A DNA stretch of 64,000 nucleotides from Physella acuta (Eukaryota; Mollusca; Gastropoda; Physidae). The position numbers and the translations under genes were made by a program. Below, one piece after another: positions 37,801-48,151 of this stretch. Where the stretch lies: positions 400,501-464,500 of the forward strand of contig NW_026732700.1 in assembly GCF_028476545.1 (NCBI RefSeq), in the 5' to 3' direction. Below the pieces are notes generated by a model, which did not search any database, was not told the origin of the DNA, and worked only from the letters and a program-made list of their open reading frames with translations. The stretch's first letter is position 1. Every line of letters starts with the position of its first letter.

Positions 37801-40800
37801 CCAGCGGTCAGTTGAAGGAAAATGTTGTCACTCTGGAGCTGAAATTGGCTGAGAAAGAGAACGACATTGAAAGATTACGTCAAGATAAGGACAAGGTGGA
37901 AAGCGTGTTAGAAAATGTTGAAAAAAATAAGGAAAACTTAAGTGAAGAGTGCAGTAGACTGAAAGAAAGTTTAGACACTCTACAGGACCAGAATAATGCT
38001 CTGAATTCACAATGTCAAGGTCATGTTGTTGACATGGAAAATTTGGTGAAAAATCTGGAAGAAAAAGACAAAAAATTGAGTGAGATGGATAACCTTCTAG
38101 TAGAAGCTAGAACCCAGTTGGAGCAGTTTAGAAATAATTCATCAGATATTCAGCAAGTATTATCTTCAAAAGAAGAAGAGCTGGCAGCTTTAAAACAAAA
38201 TCAGGCATCAGAGTGTAAGACCATGTTGGAAAAATTGAATTCAGTTGAAGAGTTACTGAAAGATAAGTCTAAAGAACTCTGTGAGTGTATTGCGGAGAGG
38301 GAGAAGGTTCTAGCAGAGAGTGTGGCTAGCTCACAACTTGCTGCCTCCTCCAACACTGAACTTGAGAGGCTGAGAAATTTACTCACTGAGGCCGAGGGTA
38401 AAGTTACAATGTTAGACACAGAAGTGGGTAAACTGAAAGAGGAAGTGGGGGCAAAAAGTGTAACAATTGATATAAACAAGACTCAGATTGATATTGTTCA
38501 AACAGAACTGGCCAGTGTCTATGAAAATCTCAGCTCCATGCAGTCACAGAATAAACTGATGGATACGAAGTTGAAGGAGGTGAATTCAGAAAAGGAACAG
38601 TTGAAAGTGGATCTGATGAGCTATAAAACTGAGATTGAAAATCTAAAGCGGGAGATTTCTGGGGAGAAAAAAAGTATGATGCGACTGGTGACAGAGTCAG
38701 AAGGGATGAAGAGGTCGGAGGGGGAAAAGGATGAAAAAATACTCAGCCTCGTTGTGGAGATTGAGCAGCTTAAAAGGCAACACGAGGAACAGGATTTCAT
38801 TTTACAAAACAAAATTGCTGAATTTGAACAAGAAATTGTTGAGAAAGGTGAAGAGATTGCAAGTCTGAATCTGGAAAGGGAGAGAATTAGCCATGAACTT
38901 GAGAAAGAGAAAATAGTTCAGAAGGAGATGGTAAAGCAACATGAATGTGCAATAGAAGAGGTGAGTCATGGGGCCAGTGATACAGGAAAAATCCTGAGAG
39001 AGACGATTTCAAAGCTTCAGCATGAATTAGATGATACTAAAAGACAACATGACGAAGAAGTAATGGCATTCACAGACAGAATTGGACATCTTGAGCATCA
39101 GTTGTCAGAAAAAGAAAAACTGTTAGCTTCTAAATGTTTAGATTATGAAAGGATAATTGAAGAACTGAAAAAAGATAACGCAGAGCTTGAATCATCTACA
39201 TTGGATAATTCTGAATCCATAAATAAATTAAGCTCTGAAGTGTCAGCTCTAGCTGAGGAGAGAGATCATCTTCTCATGCAGACCGATGCTGCACTGGAAG
39301 ACGCCCAGCAGATCAAATCCCAGCTGACAGAGACCTCAGAGCAGCTGGCTCTGTCGTATGCACAGCTAGAAAACATGACAACAGAGAAGAATGAACTTGC
39401 CAGCAGATGTCAAGCCATGGTGGAGGAGCTGTCCAAGCTAGAGACAGACAAGGACCAGCTGCATCGGGAGGTTGAGGGTTATAAAGCTGCGCTGAAGGCT
39501 GCGGAGGATGAGAGTCAGGAGAAGCTCTCCCAGAAGCGGGAGGTTGAGCTGAAGCTGGAGGAGCTGCAGGCCGAGAAGTCTGAGCTGGTTACCCAGCTGG
39601 AGGGCTACCAATCCCAGTCTGACTTCAGCACCAAAGTCTTGGAGGAGTCGCTTGTGGAGTCAAGGGAAGCTCTAGAGCTACTCAAGACAGAGAAGATGGA
39701 ACTCCAAGGTGAGTACTACAAGCAAAAAAAAAAAAATTTGAAAACCTTGTGTTTCAGTTTTTATGTCATTCAAATTGTTCAAAAAATTGTCTTCTTCTTT
39801 CAACACATTGAGACTTTGTGGTCATTGTGCTGTGACCTTTAGAGAACTCACTAGACTTATTTATTTAGTATTGATTTGAAATCACATTTTTCATGGGGAT
39901 TTCCCTAGACATTATTCTGAAAAAAAATTAAATATTTCCACTAAAACCTTTAGCATTCACATATTTTTGTGGATTCTCAACCAAGAAGATAAAAAAAATG
40001 TTGTCTCTTGGGTCTAGAATTGATTAGTTCACTTTACTCTTTGGCCACAATATACCAAGACATTGTGTGGGCAGTAAACTGTTACGTTCTACATTTAGGG
40101 GGTATGATATTTCAATTTGAAATCAAGTTGAGGAGTTTGTAATCACATACTCTGCCCCACTTCACCTTCTAATAAGACACCATTATTTAAACAAAAATCA
40201 AAATACTTTTCTACCTAATGCTCTCAGACTAAAACCTCAGATAAATAATGAGTGTTTATTTTATTGAAGGTGTTGTTTAACTTGTCAATGTAGTCTGTAA
40301 TACATTAAATAAACATTCAACTATTTTCAATTTATTTTTGAGTAGAAAAATTAGAATTCCTGGCAACTGAAAACACAGAACTGAAAAGCAATATTGTTAA
40401 ATTGGAAGCAGATGTGAAGGTACTGCAAAAGTTTGAGCAGCAAAAAGAAATTTTCGAAAGGTAAAAAGTGATAAATCATATTACAGATTAACTAACTGTT
40501 TGGGACTCTCTTTCTTATATTTTGCCAAGGAGAATTAAAATTATCCATCTATTATGCTATAACTACGGTTGCAAAGAACTGAGAAAAAAATTGAGAAAAT
40601 GTTCAAATATGTTTTATTTTAATGTAGTTTCTACAAAATTAGATAACTTGCAGTAAAGTTCGTAATTTGAAGCCCCCTTATTAAAAATAGTGAACAATTT
40701 ATGATATTGCAGCACCAAGCATGTGAGAGTTAATTCATGTACTTCTTATCCCCAATGTTTGATTGTTTCATTTAGTGAGATAAAGAAAATTCAGCTTGAA

Positions 40801-43800
40801 CTTGAGAAGGAAAAATTAAACAATGAAAATTTAAATGAGGAAATTTCAGCCTTGCAGTTTCAGCTTAGCTCTGAGCAAATTTTAAAGACAGAGCTTGTGC
40901 AGGTTAGTCTACTTTTTCTGGTGGGTGGGGGGGGGGGGGGGGGGGGAGGTGGGGTGTTATAGGTGGTAGGAGTGTAATGTAGCACTGTGCCTTGTTAATT
41001 CAATTAGTTCATAATTATATTGTTGCAATTATGTTGTATTAATTACATAAATTTCATTTAAAAAAACTAAAACCACAGAAATTGAGGGTGTGGTTAGACT
41101 GTTATCCAATGGCATAACTCTGGTCATCAAGGTTTTTGTAAATATCTTTAAGAAGTAAACAACGTATAATGTTATGGACTTTATCTTCATTAAAGTAATC
41201 ACAAACAATATTTTTTCTCTAATTTCTATCCCCAGGCAAGCCAATCAGAAACTCTAACATCAGCAGAATTAAAAACTCAGATCTCTGATCTAGAAATAAT
41301 CATTGAACAGCTTGAGACTAAATGTAAAGCGCTACAAAAATCTAAGGAAACAGATTCTGAACAGGTTTTTAATTTACTTGTTAAATGCTTTACCAATAAC
41401 TTTAAGTACTGAATTAAATAAGACAATACTCCGTTTAACGAGTGTGCAAATTGTGATATGTTTATTCTGTGTATTACTAGATAGAAGACATACAAAAACA
41501 GTTAACTGTCAAACAAGATGAGTGCGCTCAGCTAGACAGACATCTGCAGCAGGTAACTTAGTAATGGCTACAGGACATTACCCCCCCCCCCCCTGTCAAT
41601 TACCTCCCCTGACATTTCCCTCCCTCCCTGTCATTTACCCCCCCCCCTTGACAATCCCCTCCCTGTATTTATCCCCTGGAGCATGTAAACCCCTCTTGAC
41701 ATTTCCCCCCTGTATTTACCCCCTGGAGCAATTACCCCCCCTCCCTCAAGTTAGAATCCTGACTCTAACTCAAGCTATATACCTTTATATAACCTTAATC
41801 CTAACCTTAAGAAAAATGCCAAAACCTTAGCATTCACCTCAGCCTAAAACTTAACACAAAACCAAAACCAACTCTAGACATTGGTTGAAGCCTAACCTTG
41901 ACCATAACTAATCCTAACCCTAAATCTAACCTTAACCCTAGCTGGACTTTAACCTATGTCCGTGGGGGGGGGGGGGGGGGGGGGGTAATGTTCTACTTGG
42001 TGGGGGGGGGGGGGTAATTAGCAGAGGTGTAATTATGCCGGGGGGAATGTCTCAGGGGTAATTGACGGGGGGGGGGGGGGGGTAGTGCCCTGTTTCCCAT
42101 AGTAATCTGGGTCTTCTGCTGGTTAAATTAAATAATTCAATGTTAACATATAATTTCTTTAATTGTTATTGTTTGGATTAAACCCTTGTTTTATGTTGTG
42201 AATAAGCTCCAGACAGTTTTAAAAGAAGAACAGCGCAAGCGCTCCAAGTTAGAATCTGACCTGACGGCATACGAAAAAGATGTTAAAGAAAAAGATGCAG
42301 AAATCAAGATGCTGCAGTCTGACAATGATCAAATCAAGAAACAGATTATAAAGCTCACAAGGTTTTGTAATTTATTATCACTTTAATTACATTATTCTAT
42401 TTAAACATTAGTACGAAAACATTTTTTTAATGTATTTTAAAGTAAAAAAAAAAACAAGCCAATTTAAATACCACATATGCTCACAGTTTTTGTTAGATTG
42501 ATTGTGAAAATATGTCCAGCCAATAAAAAACAAAACCAAACTTAAGCAATTGATACATTGAAATCTAAAATATATAACATGCTTTGTTGTTTTAAATACA
42601 AAAAGAATAGTGAACGAAAAAATTCCTTAAGTTTATTAAGAGTGTAGGCATACCCTGTGTTATTTAAATGTGCTCTTTTGTTACAGAGATAAAGATAGTC
42701 TCTGGCATAAAACAGATCAGCTGGTCACTGAACAGAAAAGGAAAGTGGGTGAAAAGTGGCAGGACAACGCCAAAGTTTCCAACTGTACACTGTGCAAAAC
42801 AGAGTTCTCAATATTTGTTAGGAGGGTAAATTCACTTTCAATATTTTTCAAGCAATAGTTGTTTTAAAATGTGTAATAGGATTCCAATATTCTTTGTTTT
42901 GTTGCTAACAGTCACTGAGTAAAAAAGCCACAGTGCCTACTATTTTTTACCTCACTATGATATAACTGGTCTTGTGCAGATCTCCACTTATTACCACAAA
43001 CTTTTTAATCTGTTCCATTATAGTATGTGTTTTAAAACAATATTTAAACATATGTTTTAAGAAAAAAAACAATGTTCTAATTATTTAATGAATTAAATTA
43101 TTGTTTCTCACTTATTTATGTGGTAAGTCTATCAAATGTCAGTATTCAGCTACCCAGAGTTTGATCATAATAAAACATTTATCAAGTCCTGTGGATGTGG
43201 TAAGTCTATCAAATGTCAGTATTCAGCTACCCAGAGTTTGATCATAATAAAACATTTATCAAGTCCTGTGGATCTACTTGTATTTTTAAAGAGAATGATA
43301 CAATAGAAGAAATTCTAAAAATATACACTTATTGTAGGGGAGAGGGTTGTTGGGATTAAAAGCACATAATTCTGGAAATCCTATATATAAACAGAACAAC
43401 TTTTAAAATAGTAACATGCTTCTGCTATTTGATTACAATCAACTGCACTGTTTCTGTATTAATTTCTTTTTTACTTTATAGATTCTGACGATTGATTTTA
43501 TTTTTTACAGCATCATTGTAGGTTGTGTGGTAGAATTTATTGTTGGTCATGTTCCGACTTTTGGATGGACAGTCCACACAGCAGGTATATCTTTATTTAA
43601 AAAAAAAATGTTTTATTAGTAAAAAGTTTGTACTTTTTTATTGTTAACACCACATATAATTTTGTGTAGCAGTAAATAAATTGAATTTGTTAGACCTGAT
43701 TTCATTTATATATGACTTTGTTACAGTAAAAAAGTTAGAGTTTGTAAGCCCTGCTTTGATCATCAACAAAACTTAGGCAGCAGCCTCTTATCTTCATCCA

Positions 43801-46800
43801 TGTTAGATAATGAAAGTGATGAAGATGAAGAGGAAGAGCAGGATAAAACTAGGGAAAACAGGGCAGGTATGTTGTAATTTGTCTTTAAAAAAAAGTTGTA
43901 TTAAAAAAACAGAAACTTTTTCTGACTATGGGAAGACTTAGCCATGAATATTGTAAAAAAAAGTCACACAAGTTCTTTATAGTGGAACAATAAAACAATA
44001 AATTAAATTTGTTTAGTTTATTGATTACGAAAATTGTTTCTCAGTTCAAATAAATCTGATCTATGTGAATAGAATATTTTATACAATACAATATCGAATT
44101 GATCTGATCTCTGTGAATAGAATATTTTATACAATACGATGTCAAATTAATCTGATCTTTGTGAATAGAATGTTTTATACAATATAATATTGAATTGATC
44201 TGATCTCTGTGAATAGAATATTTCATACAATATGAAGTCATTTGACTAATCACCTTTATTACCTGAATTTCTCATGTTTTGTTTTCTATTAAAGAAAAAA
44301 GTCTTTGTCTTACATTTGAGTAGCTAATTTGAAATAAAACAGTTCCATTTTTAAGTTAGTGGTTTTTTTAATGTACACGTTTATTAATAAAATCATGCAA
44401 CTAAAATGCCACTTTTTTTTTTTGCAGGAGTTATAAGCTCTAGCTCTAACCAAACAGATGAAGGAAAGATAAAACAAAGGTGAGTTAAATTATTTTAAAA
44501 CCTAATCATCTTCAGACAAAACAAAAGCTTAACCTCACATCCTTGCTCCATACATGTCCTTTCATGTTTTGCAAATCTGAAGAAAGTTTGGGCTGAAATG
44601 AAAAAAAAAGCAGCTTGTCAAATCCAAATTATCCTTCCCTGCTATCTCCCTGCCCATTGCTTCACAGACCAGTTGAGAGTAGTGAAGTCCCCCTCACTGA
44701 GGATGAACCAAGCATTTACGATGATATTAACCATGAGGACACTGCAGGGATAACTGGCAACGACAATGAAGATGACATTGACGAAGCCATGTTTCAGATT
44801 GTGTCCCAGGAGGAAGTGCTCAGGTCAATCAACGAGTACACCCATCCTAAACTGCCTGCCGCTGTTCCTCAAAAGTATGTCCATGTTGCCAGATATGTGA
44901 CATTTTATCTTAGTGTCCTCCCCTGAAATTTTAATTTCTGTGTCAGTGCCTCCCCCTTAAATTATAGTTTGTTGCTAGTGCCCTCCCCTTACCTAAACAT
45001 TTTGTATTAGTACCCACCTTTTCAATTATGATTTGTTTTTAGTACCCTCACCTAAAATTAATATTTTTTGTTTGATTGACAAGTAACTGGAAAAATAATT
45101 GCACTTTTTCATTCAGTGATTGTTAAGTTTGATTCTTTTGATTTTGTTTTGTTGTATCCCCTTCTCTTTTTATCCCTTTTTAAGTTATATTTTTGTCTAA
45201 ATATTAATGCGGTACTTCTAACCAGTATCAAGTTAGGCTTGATACAAAAAATTGTGCAGAATTATTTTTTATCAGATTTGTGCGACTATTTCTGACACCA
45301 TGTAACCAAAATATTGTAAACCTAATTTTGTTTTCCACTGAACATTGTGACTAATTAGAATAATGTGCATAGAGTACATAATGCTTAATTGGAGTTTTAC
45401 TGAGCTGACCTCTACTTAAAATCTGAACTGTGAGACACCAAGCTACTAAAAGTTGCCAGATCAAACTAAGTTACAGCAAGTCAAATTTTCCAAATGAAAC
45501 TTTAAGTTGCCAGATCAAATTATGTTGTTGTAAACCAAATAAAACATGTTACTGTTCAAATTTAGCATGACAAGCAGCATGCTCCTGTATGCTGATGAAC
45601 TGGAGGCTGGCCAAGTGAACAGACAGAATGAGGTCATCCCACCCAAAGGTAGCCACTTTCTTATCTTACATCACCCAAAGGTAGCCACTTTCTTACATCA
45701 ATCAAAGGTAACCACTTTCTTACATCACCCAAAGGTAGCCACTTTCTTACATCACCCAAAGGTAGCCACTTTCTTATTATTCCATTTAAAAAAAATTGTT
45801 AGAATGTTTTTGGTATGATATGATTAGAGCTATTTAAAATACAGTTTCTATAAAATTAAAAAAAAATTCTCTATGTTTAAAAAAAATCAGCCAACGAATT
45901 AAGTTCACTATTCTAACATGTCTAATAGTAGATACAGAGAAATGTTACACTATAATTGCTTTTCCTGACTAATGTTAGGCTCTAATCAAATCTCCATTTT
46001 TACTAACTTGAGCTGAAGATCAGTTTACAGCCAGGATTGAATAATTTAAAACAAATTCTCATCTCTCCCTCATTGTTTCAAAGCAATTGAAAATTACCTG
46101 TACTTTAAACAATTACTTGTCTTTATGTACCCTTGTATACTTTTAATTTGTGGATCAACCAGGACATTGTGTTTAGTGTCAACTACAGAGCAGACGAGGA
46201 GGTGGGTGTAGCAGAAGCAGAGGAGATTGTTGCACCATGCAAGTGTGACTCACACAAGCAGACGGTTGTTGGAGAATTGAATGCCAAAAAACCTGGCATA
46301 TACACCCTCTTGTTTGACAACACGTATTCTAGGTAAAACAAATTCAAATTTTAAATGGGGAAAATTTCAACAAAAAATTGATGTTTAATACGGTTGATAC
46401 AAGCCTATCTTAGCAATCCTGAAAGAGTTGAAAACAGCAAAAAATAAAGACTAGGACAGACTATTGTTTTGAGCTGATGTGTCTGTATTGCCTTCTTCCC
46501 ACCTACCCCATTAGTAAACATACTAGTGTAGTATTGTAACAGATCAGGTTTAAAGACAATTTAGTTAGTGCATTTAGCTGTAACTGTAGGATTTATGCTG
46601 ACATAGTTTTATGAAAACAGCTTTGAGATGAATCAGAATTGGGTGAACTAACTGAATTTATTTTGAGCAGTACCTATGTATCAGCAAAAACCATACACCC
46701 AGTCACTATTTCCAACACTGAGTATTTGAATAGATATAACCCATGTAAAAAACAAGTAAAAACAAACCATTAGAGCTGCATTAAGTTAAAATAAATACAA

Positions 46801-46961
46801 AATCTTGCAACTTTTTTTTTGTCCCATTACATTGTTATCATTCCATGTTTTCTATCCCAGTTAATGCTATTTATTTCCCTTGACTGATTTAACCTCTTGT
46901 CATCCGCAGGATGACATCAAAGAAGATCCATTATATTTTGGACTTCAAGAAGCAGCCATGA
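31888..46961 (+). CDS. FYCO1: FYCO1: RUN, coiled-coil, FYVE, LIR and GOLD protein
   Basis: An adaptor known to link Rab7/PI3P/LC3-positive autophagosomes and late endosomes to kinesin. Exons: 31888-31978, 32284-32403, 32497-32609, 32992-33095, 33646-33789, 34035-34101, 34290-34540, 35226-35511, 36870-36989, 37638-39708, 40346-40460, 40776-40902, 41236-41364, 41481-41552, 42207-42361, 42687-42825, 43511-43584, 43727-43866, 44428-44479, 44668-44874, 45566-45648, 46163-46332, 46910-46961. About 1627 codons, plus whatever joins exons 21 and 22. RUN domain: exons 2-5 ([33 protein letters not shown]). Coiled coil: exons 7-16, mostly in the 2071-bp exon 10. FYVE: exons 16-18 with RRHHCRLCG and eight Cys/His ligands. 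[11 protein letters not shown] in exon 20. GOLD: exons 21-23, ending near [14 protein letters not shown]. Intron 2 appears to be GC-AG. Exon 21 (ends phase 1) does not join exon 22 (starts phase 0) unless an exon is missing or a downstream donor is used. Confidence 0.95.
32785..32991 (+). repeat. ~67-bp tandem array ending at the FYCO1 exon 4 acceptor
   Basis: Three near-identical units (GAATGAAACATTTAATCAAA, TTATTAAAAATTGAAACAAC, ATATTATTTTGTATATTT) run directly into the true acceptor TATATTTTAG at 32991. The unit start AGAATGAAACAT mimics the exon start AGAATAAAACAT, so decoy acceptors are repeated upstream. Confidence 0.88.
33083..33215 (+). repeat. ~45-bp tandem array starting at the FYCO1 exon 4 donor
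   Basis: The exon 4 end and donor AAAACTATGTAAGTTTTTC recur at about 33134, and a diverged third unit (ATCTGTGTAAGTTTTTC) at about 33185. Each unit keeps a GTAAGT. Confidence 0.85.
33356..33594 (-). repeat. tRNA-derived SINE, near full length
   Basis: Very similar to 10195-10434 in the same orientation: tail TTTCTAACCTGACGG, body GTGTGGTCAGCACTATGCCC, and head TCTACCCCTAGACCACTCC. It lies in FYCO1 intron 4. Confidence 0.85.
34529..34930 (+). repeat. ~48-bp degenerate tandem array from the FYCO1 exon 7 donor
   Basis: The unit spans the last ~12 exon bases (GCTAGATGTAGA) and the intron start (GTGAGTTTTTTACC-AATGGTTTTATTGGTATATGAA). About six increasingly diverged units follow, several keeping GTGA or GTGT at the donor position. 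Confidence 0.8.
35893..35965 (+). repeat. tRNA-like SINE head of a second family
   Basis: An A box TGGTCGAGTTG (35907-35917) and a B box-like GGTTCAAGGCA (35950-35960) lie at tRNA spacing. It does not fold as a convincing cloverleaf and is followed by AT-rich sequence, so a SINE head is likelier than a tRNA gene. FYCO1 intron 8. Confidence 0.55.
36067..36464. repeat. Fold-back element with ~132-bp near-perfect inverted arms
   Basis: The left arm 36067-36198 and right arm 36331-36464 are near-perfect reverse complements, separated by 132 bp. The arms include GCGATGAAAAACGTGGGGCG, TATACATCACAATAATGC and AATAATTATCATTAAAAAAG. No ORF. Consistent with a palindromic MITE in FYCO1 intron 8. Confidence 0.88.
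36950..37500 (+). repeat. ~45-bp tandem array from the FYCO1 exon 9 donor (about 11-12 units)
   Basis: The unit is GATTCTCAATCTGATAGA + CTTTCATTACAG + GTGGGTCACTTA; the first copy contains the real exon 9 end and donor (36989/36990). Several units retain CAG/GTGGGT; others read GAG/GTGGGA. Units are highly similar, and two contain a longer variant with AGCAATGGCTAGTTA. Confidence 0.93.
41571..42092. mobile_element. Fold-back/hAT-like element with C-rich and G-rich arms
   Basis: The left side starts CAGGACATTACCCC and the right side ends GGGGTAGTGCCCTG, giving inverted termini. The left arm is C-rich with TGTCAATTACC words; the right arm is the G-rich complement with GGTAATTGACGG. The centre (about 41760-41945) consists of CTAACC/CCTAACCCTAA-like words resembling telomere repeats. 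It starts about 18 bp after the exon 14 donor of FYCO1. No convincing target duplication. Confidence 0.6.
43119..43272 (+). repeat. Two identical 77-bp tandem units
   Basis: The segment starting GTGGTAAGTCTATC and ending near AAGTCCTGTGGAT is present twice with essentially no differences, so the duplication is recent. FYCO1 intron 16; not at an exon edge. Confidence 0.93.
44041..44245 (+). repeat. ~52-bp tandem array, four units
   Basis: The unit contains TCTGATCTCTGTGAATAGAA and TATTTTATACAATA. Intron 18 of FYCO1; not linked to a splice site. Confidence 0.88.
45641..45780 (+). repeat. 27-bp tandem array at the FYCO1 exon 21 donor
   Basis: The exon end and donor CACCCAAAG/GTAGCCAC is repeated about five times as units of CACCCAAAGGTAGCC + ACTTTCTTACAT. 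The first spacing is 32 bp and later ones are 27 bp. All units stay open in the exon 21 frame until the stop at 45816-45818. Confidence 0.9.
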
Positions 46962-46983
46962 ATACATTGTCAGCCCAATGTGC

Positions 46984-46989
46984 AATAAA
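46984..46989 (+). promoter_or_regulatory. Candidate FYCO1 polyadenylation signal
   Basis: AATAAA 23 bp after the FYCO1 stop codon. It would give a very short 3' UTR; later AATAAA words (for example 48423) could serve a longer form. Confidence 0.4.
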
Positions 46990-48112
46990 ATGTTGACCCT
47001 TGTAATTGAGCATTACGTTTTAGTGGGGTTTATTTTAACTACATAGATCCTGATAAGATGATCAGACCACTGGCAGACAATTTATAGAACATAGCATCAC
47101 GTACATTAAATTGGCATTACTAGTCAACTACAGTGCTTAAAATGAATGGGTTCATATCAGCCAGACAATGCTTAGCTTAAAGGATCCGCCTTGTTTGATA
47201 TTGTCTTCCTCAAAATCCCACCACACCACCACTATAAGGTGTTGGCTTGTTTCCTTGTCATCAGAAAGCTTGTGAAAATAGTCGCTAGTAGTAGTTAGTC
47301 TGCCCTGGTGAAAATTATCCAACCTCATAAATAATTTTCCACTAATGTTGTTGAAAATCCCTGTATGTTTATTTTTTTACTTGAAGTTAAAGAATCATTG
47401 TAAGATATAATTTATTTATATTTTATGCTGTGAATTATTTTGTGATCTAAATTTTAAAAATTGAACTGTGTTGATGCCATACTGCTACTCCTTGGAAAGG
47501 GTTTATTGTCTATGCAATATATCAAACTTTTATGTATATTAAATTGCATTATTATTTATAAGAACTGGAGCCTCTATAATAAAAATATGTGTTTGAACAT
47601 TCAAACACGGCAACATTTTCATATTTTATGTGCATGTCTAAAAATGTTGTTTTAAAAATCAACCTAGCTAAACAAAGGCTCTGCATTAAGAGCAATATTT
47701 GATAAAAGTATTTAACAGACAACCATTGTTTGTTGCACCAAAGTGTAACTATAAATAGCATGTAGTCTAATCTGCTGCAGTGCTCGTCACAATACAAGTT
47801 GGAAACAACTGTCACTGAGTAAGCTGCACATTTTAATCTCTGGAACAAACTTTACACAGACATGAAGATGATTGAGCAGACACAAATAACTGAGAATGAA
47901 ATTTAAAGAAAATTTCAGTTTGTTTAAAAAGTTGTACATACGAGGTAGTGTGCTATCTTTTTACTGCAGAATACTCTTAAGAGCTGATGTTAGCTTTTCC
48001 CTGTAATTACAAGTTGGGGCCTTAATTAATTTTCATGTGAGCAATCTGTTGTCTGTGTATGTCTTGTGTACAATTTAAATTTTTAAAATTTGTTTTAAAC
48101 TTTCTATAATTG

Positions 48113-48151
<39 letters not shown>

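Noticed and set aside
41522-41830. Proline-rich ORF
   Set aside because: Translation of a C-rich arm of a fold-back element following exon 14.
45641-45818. Read-through of the exon 21 array as a real C-terminus
   Set aside because: The frame is open only because the unit is 27 bp; it would remove the conserved GOLD end encoded by exons 22-23.
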